Positions 8,067-18,455 are shown, counted from the stretch's first letter. The stretch is 50,673 nt of DNA from Clostridiales bacterium (GCA_003525905.1 DQIA01000051.1:30388-81060); one strand, 5' to 3'. Numbers and translations are program-made. Notes: generated from the sequence alone by a model not told the origin.

Positions 8067-9407
8067 TTAGTAGGTGCAGTCGTTCAGCGCGCCCCAGAGC
8101 TTCTTGGACTCCTCGAGAATGTGCGCATTAATGGCCTCTTCGTCGACGCCGATAAGCTCGCGGTCCTTCATAAGGAGCTTGCCGTTGGCGATCGTCGTCT
8201 GGCACTGGCGGCCAGTCATGCCGAAGATCATATGGCCGTCGATGTTCGCATCTGAGAACGGGGTGTATGGCTTGTAGTCCATGACGATGACGTCCGCCGC
8301 CGCGCCCGGCTCCAGCACGCCGAGGGGCGCGTCGAAGTAGCGCGCGCCGATCTTCGCGTTGTTCTTGAAGAGCATGTCCGTGACCTCGCACCACGCGACA
8401 TTCGGCGCACAGGCATTGCTCCGCTGCGAGCAGAGGGCTACCTTCAGAGACTCGAGCATATCATTCGTGTAGGCATCCGTGCCCATGCCGAGGAGGATGC
8501 CCGCCTTGGACAGCGGCAGCACCGGGCAGATGCCAACGGCGTTGCCCATGTTGGACTCCGGATTGTTCACGACCATGGTGTCGGTATTCTTAATAAGCTC
8601 GATCTCCGCCGTATTGACATGGATGCAGTGGCCGAGGATCGTCTTCGGGCCGAGGATGCCGTGGTCCTGCAGGCGCTGCACGGGACGGCGGCCATAGTTC
8701 TGCAGGCTGTCGTAGACATCGTTCATGCCCTCGGAAACGTGGATGTGATAGCCGGTGCGGCCGTTGTTCGCCGCGACCATACGGTCGAACGTCTTGTCGG
8801 AGATGGTGAACAGGGCATGTCCACCGAACATGGCGGCGAGCATGGGGTCCTTCTCCTTCTCGCACCAGGTGATGAAGTCGGCATTCTCCTGGATGGCCTG
8901 CAGGCACTTCTCCTCGCCGTCGCGGTCGGAGACCTCGTAGCACAGGCAGGAGCGGATGCCGAACTGCTTTGCCGACTCCGCGATCTGGAACAGACTGCCG
9001 GGGATCTCGCAGTAGGAGGCGTGGTGATCGAAGATCGTCGTCACGCCCTGCTTGATGCAGTCGATGTACAGAGCGTCGGCCGAGGCCTTTGTGCCCTTGA
9101 GCGTCAGCTTGCGGTCAATAGCCCACCAGGTACCGTCGAGCACCTCATAGAAATTCGTGGGGTTGTTGCCCTTGATGGAAAGACCGCGGGCCAGTGCGGA
9201 ATAAATATGCGTGTGGGCGTTGATGAACGCCGGCATGATGACGCCGCCGCGTGCATCAAGAAACTCCGCCTCGGGATATCTGGCGCGGAGGGCAGCGGTC
9301 TCGCCGACCGCTTTGATCTTCGTCCCGTCGATGCAGACGGCGCCGTTCTCCAGATACGGAAGGGCCTGACTGCGGGTGATCAGTCTGCCGTTTCCAAGAA
9401 TATACAT
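8067..9407 (-). CDS. ssnA: SsnA aminohydrolase (amidohydrolase superfamily)
   Basis: A 446-aa cytoplasmic metal-dependent hydrolase with the length of SsnA. Metal-binding motifs run in order: PAFINAHTHIYSALARG (HxH of strand 1), the HHAS segment, HIHVSEG, LGHCIHV, and the catalytic Asp in GMGTDAYTND. It belongs to the cytosine-deaminase/chlorohydrolase-like branch. SsnA genes travel with ygfK and selenium- or molybdenum-dependent xanthine dehydrogenases; in gut bacteria the cluster is needed for anaerobic purine and urate breakdown. The precise substrate is uncertain. The ATG at 9407 follows AGGAGG. Transcription starts at a strong promoter 160 bp upstream through a structured leader. It heads the ssnA-ygfK operon; the other urate-cluster genes are not in this window. 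Confidence 0.93.
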   Translation of the reverse strand: MYILGNGRLITRSQALPYLENGAVCIDGTKIKAVGETAALRARYPEAEFLDARGGVIMPAFINAHTHIYSALARGLSIKGNNPTNFYEVLDGTWWAIDRKLTLKGTKASADALYIDCIKQGVTTIFDHHASYCEIPGSLFQIAESAKQFGIRSCLCYEVSDRDGEEKCLQAIQENADFITWCEKEKDPMLAAMFGGHALFTISDKTFDRMVAANNGRTGYHIHVSEGMNDVYDSLQNYGRRPVQRLQDHGILGPKTILGHCIHVNTAEIELIKNTDTMVVNNPESNMGNAVGICPVLPLSKAGILLGMGTDAYTNDMLESLKVALCSQRSNACAPNVAWCEVTDMLFKNNAKIGARYFDAPLGVLEPGAAADVIVMDYKPYTPFSDANIDGHMIFGMTGRQCQTTIANGKLLMKDRELIGVDEEAINAHILEESKKLWGALNDCTY

Positions 9408-9446
9408 GCTCGTGTACCTCCTGTTTGTGATTTACATGGCGTGAAT

Positions 9447-9562
9447 AAAACAAAAATGGGGATGCAGAACCATTCGTTCAACATCTCCACTCAAGAATCC
9501 CTGAGTGATAGTCGGAAGCCCGTGCGCGCAGCACTTCGTTACAGCTATCAATCTGAAATTGT
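9447..9562 (-). promoter_or_regulatory. Structured ssnA leader with terminator-like hairpin (possible riboswitch)
   Basis: The leader RNA folds into a helix with arms GAUAG (9549-9545) and CUAUC (9511-9507) that encloses GAAG/CUUC and GUGC/GCAC stems. Next comes CACUCA/UGAGUG (9508-9489). A hairpin then follows whose inner stem GAAC/GUUC is extended by GGAGAUG/CAUCCCC (one mismatch) at 9487-9458 and runs into AUUUUUGUUUU (to about 9447). That last element looks like an intrinsic terminator placed upstream of the ssnA start, as in transcription attenuation. It could not be matched to a riboswitch class from memory. Folding was done by eye. Confidence 0.5.
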
Positions 9563-9568
9563 AATTCT

Positions 9569-9597
9569 ATTATACACAACGCTCCCAGTTCCCGCAA
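9569..9597 (-). promoter_or_regulatory. Sigma-A promoter of ssnA-ygfK
   Basis: Minus-strand TTGCGG (9597-9592) and TATAAT (9574-9569) are 17 bp apart. The start site is expected near 9562, giving a leader of about 155 nt. Confidence 0.75.
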
Positions 9598-10116
9598 GGC
9601 TTTTTCGGAGGCAAATCCGACCAAATTTTTGTCGAGAATTTTGGCAGTATTGCACAAATACTTGCGCAAATAAACGTTACAAGCATGTTAGTGTCTGTAA
9701 CACTTTTAGCCAAGAATGCGGAGTTTTGAAGGATATCAAAAAGAGTCTGCTGTTATCTGCCGTATTTCGTTCTGAAACTGCACAGTCTGGGGCGAAACCT
9801 CGAAATCTATCGAAATATCACTTAAAATTGAACGCGATATTTTTTCACATAATTTTGCCAGAAAGGGCTTGCAAAAGGCTTTCATATGTAGTAAACTATG
9901 GTCAAAAGTTATTCGCGTTTTTCCTCTATTTCAGATATAGATATTTACATCGGATAAATTCTTTAACATTTTATCCGATTCTTTTTGAACGCAAAACTGC
10001 AGCACCATTCATCTCGTTATATGCTATTCTCAAAAACGAAAAACGCCCATTGCGTTACAGAACGCAGAAAATTTGCGGCACTCACCTGCCGAAGAGTCGT
10101 TAGAGGAGGAAACACC
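9598..10116 (+). promoter_or_regulatory. AT-rich upstream region of the VWA gene: promoter plus early terminator
   Basis: No gene is supported in this 519-bp AT-rich stretch. TTGCAA (9869-9874) and TAAACT (9892-9897), 17 bp apart, make a plausible promoter. About 50 bp later ATCGGATAAA (9949-9958) pairs perfectly with TTTATCCGAT (9970-9979), followed by TTCTTTTT (9979-9986), a good intrinsic terminator. A transcript from this promoter would be about 80 nt if it stops there. It could be a small RNA or an attenuator for the gene starting at 10117. The part from 9598 to 9868 shows no clear element. Confidence 0.5.
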
Positions 10117-13100
10117 ATGAAACGCATCAAACGAACGCTTGCTGCTCTGCTCATCGTCGTCCTGACGCTGGCCCTGCTCGGCGAAGCCGTCTTCGCAGAC
10201 AACAGTGAGCAGCCCGTCTGGCCCGAAGAGGGCGCGATCCAGCTCAGCAAAAGCGCTGCCGCTGTCGAGGGAAAGGAAAACACATGGGAGGTCACACTCG
10301 GTATTCAGGGCAAAAATTATAAGACGACCTCCGACGTCGTGCTGGTCATCGATAATTCGAACAGCATGTACGACAACAGCCGCATGGCAAAGACAAAAGC
10401 CGCTGCAAACGCCTTTGTAGACACGCTGCTCACCGAGGAAAGCACCACGCGCATCGCGCTGGTCGTCTACAATCTCGAAGAAACCCATACCGGATTCTAT
10501 ACTTACGCGGGCAAAGAATCATTGAAAAGTCAAATCAATGCGATCACTCAGAACCAAAGCGATGGCGGCACCTTTACGCAGCTTGGCCTTCATACAGCCC
10601 GTACCCTGCTGAACTCCGCGGAATCCACCGGGCAGAATAAGAGCATCGTGCTGCTGAGTGATGGCGAGCCAACAAAAGCCTATGAGTTTGTTGCTGTAAA
10701 TGCCACCTATACGAATTGTCAAAGTAGTCATAGTATATTTAATTGGAGTCATTCTGACGGTCATTTCAAAGCTGATACATTTCTCCCTGATTATAATTCG
10801 ACGCTTGGTGAAGGCACCACAAATGATTTTGGCACTTATTCCTACAATGCTATTGCAAGTTCTGTAACTTGCAACAAGGGTAAAAGTAGAGACATAGACT
10901 GCAACTATTACAAGGATTCGTCCGGCAATTGGGTCTATACCACTAACGAAGTTGAAACTAACCTTGGTGTGCCGACCATGTGGGAAGCCGAGCAGGCCAC
11001 TGCAGAGGGCACTACCGTTTACACCGTCGCCTTCCAGGCAGGCACCGACGGCGAACGCGTTCTGAAAGCCTGTGCCACGAATCCGACCAAAGGCTACTTT
11101 GCCATTGGCTCCTCGACGAACATTGAGACCGCGCTGAAGGACGCCTTCACCTCAATTGCGGGCAGCATTTCCATTGCGGCCCGTGCCGGCTCCGTCGCCG
11201 ACACGATGGGTGACAAAGTTCAGCTTGTCTTCAAGGACGCCGCGCCCATCATCACGACCGATATGGCCGTCTATGCTGCGGGCAACGCCGACGTCTACAT
11301 CAGTCAGGGCACGGCCTCCTATGACTCCGCGGCCCGCGCCATTCACTGGACGGTCGGCAACGTCAGCGAGCAGGATAAGCCCGTCATGAAGTACCGGGTC
11401 ACCATCAAGTCCGGTTATAACCCGTCCACTGGTAAAACGCTTCTCACGAATGAGCAGGCCGCCTTCTCCTACATCGACTACCTCGGCCGCAATGCCGAAG
11501 CCGAATTTCCGAAGCCCGAGGTCACCGTGGGCGGCGGTAAGCTGCTCGTGCACTGGTATCAGGTAAACGAGCAGGGCCAGCCTGTCAACGCGCAGGGCAC
11601 CGTGGTCGAGTCCCCCGCCCTCGCCAATCAGGTCCAGCCTGCGGAATACCACAGCGTGAACGGTTCGACCGGTCTGCGCTATAACACCCCCTATACCGTG
11701 GACCACAAGATCTTCGACGGCTACACCTACTACGGCAGTTATATCCTGAATGACGGCATCCTGACCGAAGGCGACAGCGCCACCGTCACGCTGACGGCCG
11801 TGAGCTCCAACCAGGACCTCTGGTTCGCCTATGGGCGTGATTTCAAGGTCGCGCATGTGCAGAACGGCACCGTCGTTCAGACCGACACCCACGCCGTGAC
11901 GGAGCATTTTGATCTCACGGCACAGGTCCCCGGCGGCCGTCTCTACGGCGGCGCATTCTCTGCCGAAGCCTGTGGCGCAGACAGTGTCCAGAGCTTTGCC
12001 GCCGGGCAGAACGCCATGGACTTCACCCCGGTGGCCGGAGCCACCTACTACATCTGGGAGCCGAGTGATGTTTATCTCGCGCCGCGCAACTACAACGTCT
12101 GGCAGCATGTCTACGGCGGCTCGAACGGCGAGCGCGGCGTCATCGCAACGTATCTGCTGACGACCATTGACCGCACGCTCTATCAGGAGGTCGGCTTCCT
12201 GTCCGGCGGCAGCAGCTATGTGTCCGAAAAGGACGGCGCGTCCATCGCCTACGGCGTCGTGAATGCAAACAAGGGCAGCAAGCTTTACCAGCAGCTCTTT
12301 GTCCGCGACGGCAGCTTAAACGCGATTGAGGGAATCGAGGCCACGAGCCGCGACGACGGCTACATTGGCCTGTATCGCTGGACGGACGGCGCGTTCTATC
12401 AGAAGGACGCCGTATTCTCCTTCCAGCCCTATTGGATCACGCTTGACGGCATCCGTGTCACTGGCACGAGCGTGCGCACCTGCACCTATCGCGGCACCGG
12501 CACAACGGATGATCATCAGAGTCTTGGCATCTCAGCAGAGCCGACCGGCTCGGCCTGCACGGTAGTCTCTGCTGCCGAAACCACCATCCGCTTCGCCGAG
12601 ACCTATTCCCTTGACGCTGCAACGGACGCCCCTGTCGCTCCGCCCGAGCCGGAGCCCAAAACTGTCACGCTGACCCTGCACGAGGGCACGAGCACCCGCA
12701 GCATCACCGTCCCGACGGGCGATCAGCGCGGCAAGGTCGCCCCGGCCGAGCTTGGCGGCAAGGTCTTCGCAGGCTGGTATACAGACGACGCCTACCGCAC
12801 GCCTGCCGATCTTTCCAATGTGCAGGAGAACCGCACGCTCTACGGCAAGTACGTCAGTTATAATTACCTGCGCGTGGAATATCAGCGCAACAGCTTCCTG
12901 CAGGGCAACAGCATCACGCTGCTCTCCGCCGTCGACGGCCGCGGCTTTGCAGAGACGGGCTTTGTCATCAACGGCAAGCGCGTCGCCGTACCGCAGCTGA
13001 CGGAGCGCTTCCGCGTCTTTACGGCGCAGATGGTCTTTGGCCGCAGCGTCAGCCGTGACGCTCTGCTGATGACGATGCCCTACTCCCTGCAGGGCCTGCA

Positions 13101-13209
13101 GCGCGGCGCTGCGATCGAGATCACGCCGTACTGGGTCACGCCGGACGGAACGACCGTCTACGGCGAGGCGCGCACGCTGATCTACGAGTACTTCACCCTC
13201 CGTGGGTAA
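10117..13209 (+). CDS. Secreted VWA-domain protein with MucBP-like and InlB-type repeat
   Basis: A 1030-aa exported protein. Residues 1-27 are a classical signal peptide ending in AVFA. A von Willebrand factor A domain follows, with the metal-ion motif DNSNS at residue 79 and GGTF and SDGEP downstream. It is interrupted by a low-GC, Cys-containing insert (about 189-287). Next are a Cna-B/isopeptide-like beta region, a MucBP-like segment (about 470-550, HWYQVNEQGQPV), further beta domains, and one Listeria-Bacteroides InlB B-repeat (about 850-915, ending FAGWYTDD..LYGKY). It lacks an LPXTG signal or C-terminal membrane anchor, so it is probably released or held non-covalently. An adhesin or cell-surface role is inferred. 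The ATG at 10117 has AGAGGAGG; earlier in-frame codons were discarded. The next three small genes follow closely. Confidence 0.88.
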   Translation: MKRIKRTLAALLIVVLTLALLGEAVFADNSEQPVWPEEGAIQLSKSAAAVEGKENTWEVTLGIQGKNYKTTSDVVLVIDNSNSMYDNSRMAKTKAAANAFVDTLLTEESTTRIALVVYNLEETHTGFYTYAGKESLKSQINAITQNQSDGGTFTQLGLHTARTLLNSAESTGQNKSIVLLSDGEPTKAYEFVAVNATYTNCQSSHSIFNWSHSDGHFKADTFLPDYNSTLGEGTTNDFGTYSYNAIASSVTCNKGKSRDIDCNYYKDSSGNWVYTTNEVETNLGVPTMWEAEQATAEGTTVYTVAFQAGTDGERVLKACATNPTKGYFAIGSSTNIETALKDAFTSIAGSISIAARAGSVADTMGDKVQLVFKDAAPIITTDMAVYAAGNADVYISQGTASYDSAARAIHWTVGNVSEQDKPVMKYRVTIKSGYNPSTGKTLLTNEQAAFSYIDYLGRNAEAEFPKPEVTVGGGKLLVHWYQVNEQGQPVNAQGTVVESPALANQVQPAEYHSVNGSTGLRYNTPYTVDHKIFDGYTYYGSYILNDGILTEGDSATVTLTAVSSNQDLWFAYGRDFKVAHVQNGTVVQTDTHAVTEHFDLTAQVPGGRLYGGAFSAEACGADSVQSFAAGQNAMDFTPVAGATYYIWEPSDVYLAPRNYNVWQHVYGGSNGERGVIATYLLTTIDRTLYQEVGFLSGGSSYVSEKDGASIAYGVVNANKGSKLYQQLFVRDGSLNAIEGIEATSRDDGYIGLYRWTDGAFYQKDAVFSFQPYWITLDGIRVTGTSVRTCTYRGTGTTDDHQSLGISAEPTGSACTVVSAAETTIRFAETYSLDAATDAPVAPPEPEPKTVTLTLHEGTSTRSITVPTGDQRGKVAPAELGGKVFAGWYTDDAYRTPADLSNVQENRTLYGKYVSYNYLRVEYQRNSFLQGNSITLLSAVDGRGFAETGFVINGKRVAVPQLTERFRVFTAQMVFGRSVSRDALLMTMPYSLQGLQRGAAIEITPYWVTPDGTTVYGEARTLIYEYFTLRG

Positions 13210-13227
13210 GAACAGGAGGCAATCACA

Positions 13228-13404
13228 ATGGATGATATTATGAATGCAGAGCTGACAGACATCCTGAAAGCCAATAATATTGAAATTCCCGTTTCGGGCG
13301 GCGGCGGTCTGCAGAGCATCGGTCCCGGCATGTATCTCTTCACCATGCCTGACGGCAGGCAGATCACGTTCAATGACGCAGGCGAGATCACGAATATTCA
13401 ATAA
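13228..13404 (+). CDS. 58-aa peptide, candidate precursor or partner of the kinase/PqqD pair
   Basis: An open frame of 58 codons with ATG at 13228 and ribosome site ACAGGAGG (13212-13219), 18 bp after the VWA gene. The peptide starts MDDIMNAELTDILKANNIEI, an acidic helix-like leader, then a Gly patch (VSGGGGLQSIGPG) and a short beta-like tail (MPDGRQITFNDAGEIT). It has no signal peptide. The sequence is not one I recognise. Its size, leader-plus-Gly-rich architecture and place before an HPr-kinase-like protein and a PqqD-like peptide-binding protein fit a RiPP precursor, but it could equally be a small partner protein. The Ser, Thr and Tyr residues could be kinase targets; that is speculation. 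Confidence 0.65.
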   Translation: MDDIMNAELTDILKANNIEIPVSGGGGLQSIGPGMYLFTMPDGRQITFNDAGEITNIQ

Positions 13405-13469
13405 ACCACCTTATGGAGAGGCACAGTCCCCCCGTAACTGTATTCGCTCAATTTGGTAAGGAGATATCT

Positions 13470-14183
13470 ATGGAGCTGACCGTCGTGCTGGCAGGGATCC
13501 CGGTCCGCCTTTCCCTGCGCAGCCCGGCCTATGCGGCATGCTTTCAGCCGTTCCGGACGGAGGCCGACCCGGTCGCAGCCGTCCGGGTCCCGGAGGATGC
13601 GCTCAAAGAGGCCGCACCGCACTACGAGGCCGGTACCACGCCGGAGCAGGTCGAATATCTGGAACTCGGTCCTCGTGTCTGCGATGCCCTGCTCCCCTAC
13701 GGCCGCATTCTGTTTCACGGCGCGGCGATTGTCTGGCGCGGACGGGCGTGGATCTTTACCGCAAACAGCGGAACCGGGAAAACGACGCAGTACATGCTCT
13801 GGAAGCTGTGCTTCGGCAGCGAAATAAAAATTCTGAACGGAGATAAGCCCCTGCTGGAATTCCGCAAGGACGGCATTCTCGTCCATCCCTCGCCCTGGCG
13901 CGGAAAGGAGGGCCTCGGCTCTCTGGACACCGCCCCGCTCGGCGGCATCATTCTGCTGGAGCAGAACGAAGAGAACCGCATGCGCCGTCTGCTCCCGGCT
14001 GAGGCAGCCGGGCCGCTGCTGACGCAGCTGCTGTTTACCCGCAAGAACGCGGACGATGTCCGCGCAGCCTGTGCGCTGGAGGAGCGCCTGCTGGCGCAGG
14101 TGCCCGTCTGGCTGCTGCAAAACCGCGGCGACGCGGCCTCGGCCGCTCTGTGCCGCGATACCCTGATGGAGGCGCAAACATGA
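13470..14183 (+). CDS. HPr kinase-like P-loop protein
   Basis: A 237-aa protein related to the C-terminal kinase domain of HPr kinase/phosphorylase. The Walker A loop TANSGTGKTTQ lies at about residues 97-107, preceded by the family's LFHGAAIVWRGRAWIF strand pair (an HGA segment as in HPrK). LNGDKPLLEF gives a Walker-B-like Asp. It lacks the HPrK N-terminal domain. Stand-alone relatives next to PqqD-like proteins occur in lasso-peptide and other RiPP clusters, where some phosphorylate a Ser of the peptide. The start ATG at 13470 has AAGGAG nearby; an in-frame upstream codon has none. Its stop overlaps the PqqD gene start (ATGA), so the two are translationally coupled. Confidence 0.82.
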   Translation: MELTVVLAGIPVRLSLRSPAYAACFQPFRTEADPVAAVRVPEDALKEAAPHYEAGTTPEQVEYLELGPRVCDALLPYGRILFHGAAIVWRGRAWIFTANSGTGKTTQYMLWKLCFGSEIKILNGDKPLLEFRKDGILVHPSPWRGKEGLGSLDTAPLGGIILLEQNEENRMRRLLPAEAAGPLLTQLLFTRKNADDVRAACALEERLLAQVPVWLLQNRGDAASAALCRDTLMEAQT

Positions 14184-14458
14184 CATACACCTTACAGAAA
14201 GATGTGGCGCTCGTGACCGTTTGCGACGAGCATTTTCTGGTTGCCGCCGGGCAGGCCCGCGGCAAGGTCCCTGCCGTGAAGGGCATCAACCGGCCGGGAG
14301 CCTATTTCTGGAACCTTCTGCAGCAGAAGCTGCCGGAGAACGACATTCTCCGCCACACAGCAGCGGATTATCACATTCCCATCGAGAAGGCCGCACAAGC
14401 ACTGCGCCGCTTCGCCGCGCTGCTGGCCGCCGAGGGCTATCTGACCATGGCAGGATGA
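14180..14458 (+). CDS. PqqD-like peptide-recognition protein
   Basis: A 92-aa protein with the PqqD fold pattern: three N-terminal strands (YTLQKDVALVTV, HFLVAAG), then LNRPGAYFWNLL-like helix 1 (here INRPGAYFWNLLQQKL), then helices 2 and 3 ending in FAALLAAEGYLTMAG. PqqD domains are the RiPP recognition element that binds the leader peptide and presents it to a modifying enzyme. The start is an ATGA overlap with the kinase stop. It ends the 10.1-14.5 kb cassette; a hairpin terminator follows directly. No radical SAM, YcaO, cyclase or protease gene is near, so the partner enzyme, if any, is the adjacent kinase-like protein. Confidence 0.82.
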   Translation: MTYTLQKDVALVTVCDEHFLVAAGQARGKVPAVKGINRPGAYFWNLLQQKLPENDILRHTAADYHIPIEKAAQALRRFAALLAAEGYLTMAG

Positions 14459-14463
14459 TCCTC

Positions 14464-14498
14464 AAAAGCGCTCCGACTTCGCTGTCGGGGCGTTTTTT
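14464..14498 (+). terminator. Terminator after the PqqD-like gene
   Basis: The stem around GCTCCGAC (14470-14477) and GTCGGGGC (14484-14491) contains a wobble pair and is followed by a run of six T (14493-14498). Confidence 0.8.
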
Positions 14499-14510
14499 GT
14501 GGGAAAAAGC

Positions 14511-14539
14511 TTGTAATATGGGCACGTTTCGAGTATAAT
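14511..14539 (+). promoter_or_regulatory. Sigma-A promoter of asnS
   Basis: TTGTAA (14511-14516), a 17-bp spacer and TATAAT (14534-14539). The leader to the asnS ATG is about 60 nt, too short for a T-box. Confidence 0.75.
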
Positions 14540-14606
14540 AGATTGCAAATCGAATTCAGCGCAACGCTTCGGCGGACCCTGAAACACAAGAGAGGTTGAA
14601 GTCATT

Positions 14607-15998
<1,392 letters not shown>

Positions 15999-16017
15999 TC
16001 CAATATCAATGAATACA

Positions 16018-16050
16018 GCCGCAGGTTCCATCTCGGTCCTGCGGCTTTTT
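16018..16050 (+). terminator. asnS terminator
   Basis: GCCGCAGG (16018-16025) pairs perfectly with CCTGCGGC (16038-16045), followed by five T. Confidence 0.9.
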
Positions 16051-16057
16051 CTGCGCC

Positions 16058-16093
16058 AAAAACGCCGCTGCAGAAGGCCTGCAGCGGCGTTTT
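16058..16093 (-). terminator. rpoD terminator
   Basis: A perfect 13-bp stem (16061-16073 with 16079-16091) with loop AAGGC. The A-run at 16058-16062 gives the U-run of the leftward rpoD transcript, and TTTT at 16090-16093 allows some function on the plus strand. Confidence 0.9.
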
Positions 16094-16098
16094 GATAT

Positions 16099-17244
<1,146 letters not shown>

Positions 17245-17298
17245 AGCGCACTTCCTTGCAGCTTGATAAGATGCGCTCTTTCGGGCGCATCGGAACTC

Positions 17299-17327
17299 AT
17301 TATACCGCGTTTTCTGCGTCAAAGCAA
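17299..17327 (-). promoter_or_regulatory. Sigma-A promoter of rpoD
   Basis: Minus-strand TTGCTT (17327-17322) and TATAAT (17304-17299) are separated by 17 bp, about 50 bp before the rpoD ATG. Confidence 0.75.
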
Positions 17328-17437
17328 GAGTTTTTCAGAATTTTTATCGAAAAAACGCAGAAATATTCCCGTTCTGCCGCAGCCCGCAGCGCATGGCCAT
17401 TTCCGTCCGGCTATTTCACAGGATTCCCGGTTCGATC

Positions 17438-18127
17438 TCACAATATACCCGTCTGCTCGTCTTTTTCTGCGGGCTCCGGATCGGGCAGGACGCCATGGTT
17501 AATGAGCTCGCAGCGGTTGATGGGCGTGCCGAGCGCGTAGAATTTTTCCTCGTAGCCCGTCATGATGCCGACGGGGCCGTTCTCGTGCAGATTGCGAGTC
17601 AGGTTGCGGATCTCCAGCCCACAGGCCTCAAATTCGCCGAGCGACCACTCGAACAGCGGTGCGTTGTCCGTCTTGAAGTGGATTTCCCCGTTCAGGCGCA
17701 GCACACGCTGGTAGCTCTTCAGGAAGGTGTGGAACGTCAGGCGTCGCTTGGCGTTCTTCTTGCGCGGCCACGGGTCGCAGAAGTTCAGGTAGATCAGGTC
17801 CACCTCGCCCGGCGCGAAGTACTCCTCCAGTTTGGCGGCATCGATGCTCAGGAAATAGACGTTTTTCAGTCCCATGGAAAGGGCCTTCTCCATCGCCAGC
17901 ACCAGTGCCTCCTGCACGCGCTCCACGGCGACGAACAGAACGTCCGGCTCCAGCGCAGCCGTCTCGACCGTGAACTTTCCCTTGCCGCAGCCGATCTCCA
18001 GCCGCAGCTCGCGCGCCTGAGGCATCAGCGAGCGCCAGTTGCCGCGCAGATAAGCCGCGTCCTCCAGCCATACCGACCGGCAGGCCTCCATCCGCGGCGC
18101 AAGATTCTGTCTTTTTCTCATTCTCAT
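17438..18127 (-). CDS. trmB: tRNA (guanine-N7)-methyltransferase
   Basis: A 229-aa SAM-dependent methyltransferase that makes m7G46 in the tRNA variable loop. The SAM-binding motif I is LRLEIGCGKGKF (about residues 41-52), followed by the acidic motif in FVAVERV. The TrmB signature DLIYLNFCDPWPRKKNAKRR lies near residues 108-127. The substrate-side GEIHFKTDN and TGYEEKF also match. Length is typical. The first ATG at 18127 has GGGAGAG upstream. It is transcribed leftward toward rpoD, which also has its own promoter, and lies opposite the tRNA-Pro gene. Confidence 0.95.
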   Translation of the reverse strand: MRMRKRQNLAPRMEACRSVWLEDAAYLRGNWRSLMPQARELRLEIGCGKGKFTVETAALEPDVLFVAVERVQEALVLAMEKALSMGLKNVYFLSIDAAKLEEYFAPGEVDLIYLNFCDPWPRKKNAKRRLTFHTFLKSYQRVLRLNGEIHFKTDNAPLFEWSLGEFEACGLEIRNLTRNLHENGPVGIMTGYEEKFYALGTPINRCELINHGVLPDPEPAEKDEQTGIL

Positions 18128-18221
18128 GGTGATTCTCTCCCGGATCCATTCTCGTTTTCCTGCATTATACCAGATTTTCGCACGCCCGTAAAGGGAATTG
18201 TGATCTCAGCCGTAGAAAAGC

Positions 18222-18250
18222 TTGCATTTCTCCCCCGTCCCGTGTATAAT
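18222..18250 (+). promoter_or_regulatory. Promoter of tRNA-Pro
   Basis: TTGCAT (18222-18227), a 17-bp spacer and TATAAT (18245-18250), 15 bp before the mature tRNA start. Confidence 0.75.
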
Positions 18251-18265
18251 ATTAGGGCAATATCT

Positions 18266-18342
18266 CCGGGCGTAGCTCAGTTTGGTAGAGCGCTAGCTTT
18301 GGGAGCTAGATGCCGCAGGTTCGAATCCTGTCGCCCGGACCA
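18266..18342 (+). tRNA. tRNA-Pro(TGG)
   Basis: A complete cloverleaf with encoded CCA, 77 nt. The acceptor CCGGGCG pairs with CGCCCGG, discriminator A. The D arm is GCTC..GAGC. The anticodon arm is CTAGC-TTTGGGA-GCTAG with anticodon TGG, reading CCN proline codons. The variable loop has five bases and the T arm is GCAGG-TTCGAAT-CCTGT. It stands alone, followed by a short T-rich tract (18343-18347). Confidence 0.96.
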
Positions 18343-18455
18343 TTTTTCGAAAAAAGCCGCCAAAACGTGTTGTATTTGGGGGCAGAATGAACTGCAACCG
18401 CTTTGCGATCTGAGGCGGTAAGAAAAAGCGGAAGAAAACATCATGCCAGACGCTT

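Noticed and set aside
13159..13209. LPXTG cell-wall sorting signal at the end of the VWA protein
   Set aside because: The C-terminus has no LPXTG-like motif, hydrophobic segment or basic tail.
14540..14606. T-box riboswitch before asnS
   Set aside because: The leader is only about 60 nt, with no T-box motif or specifier stem.
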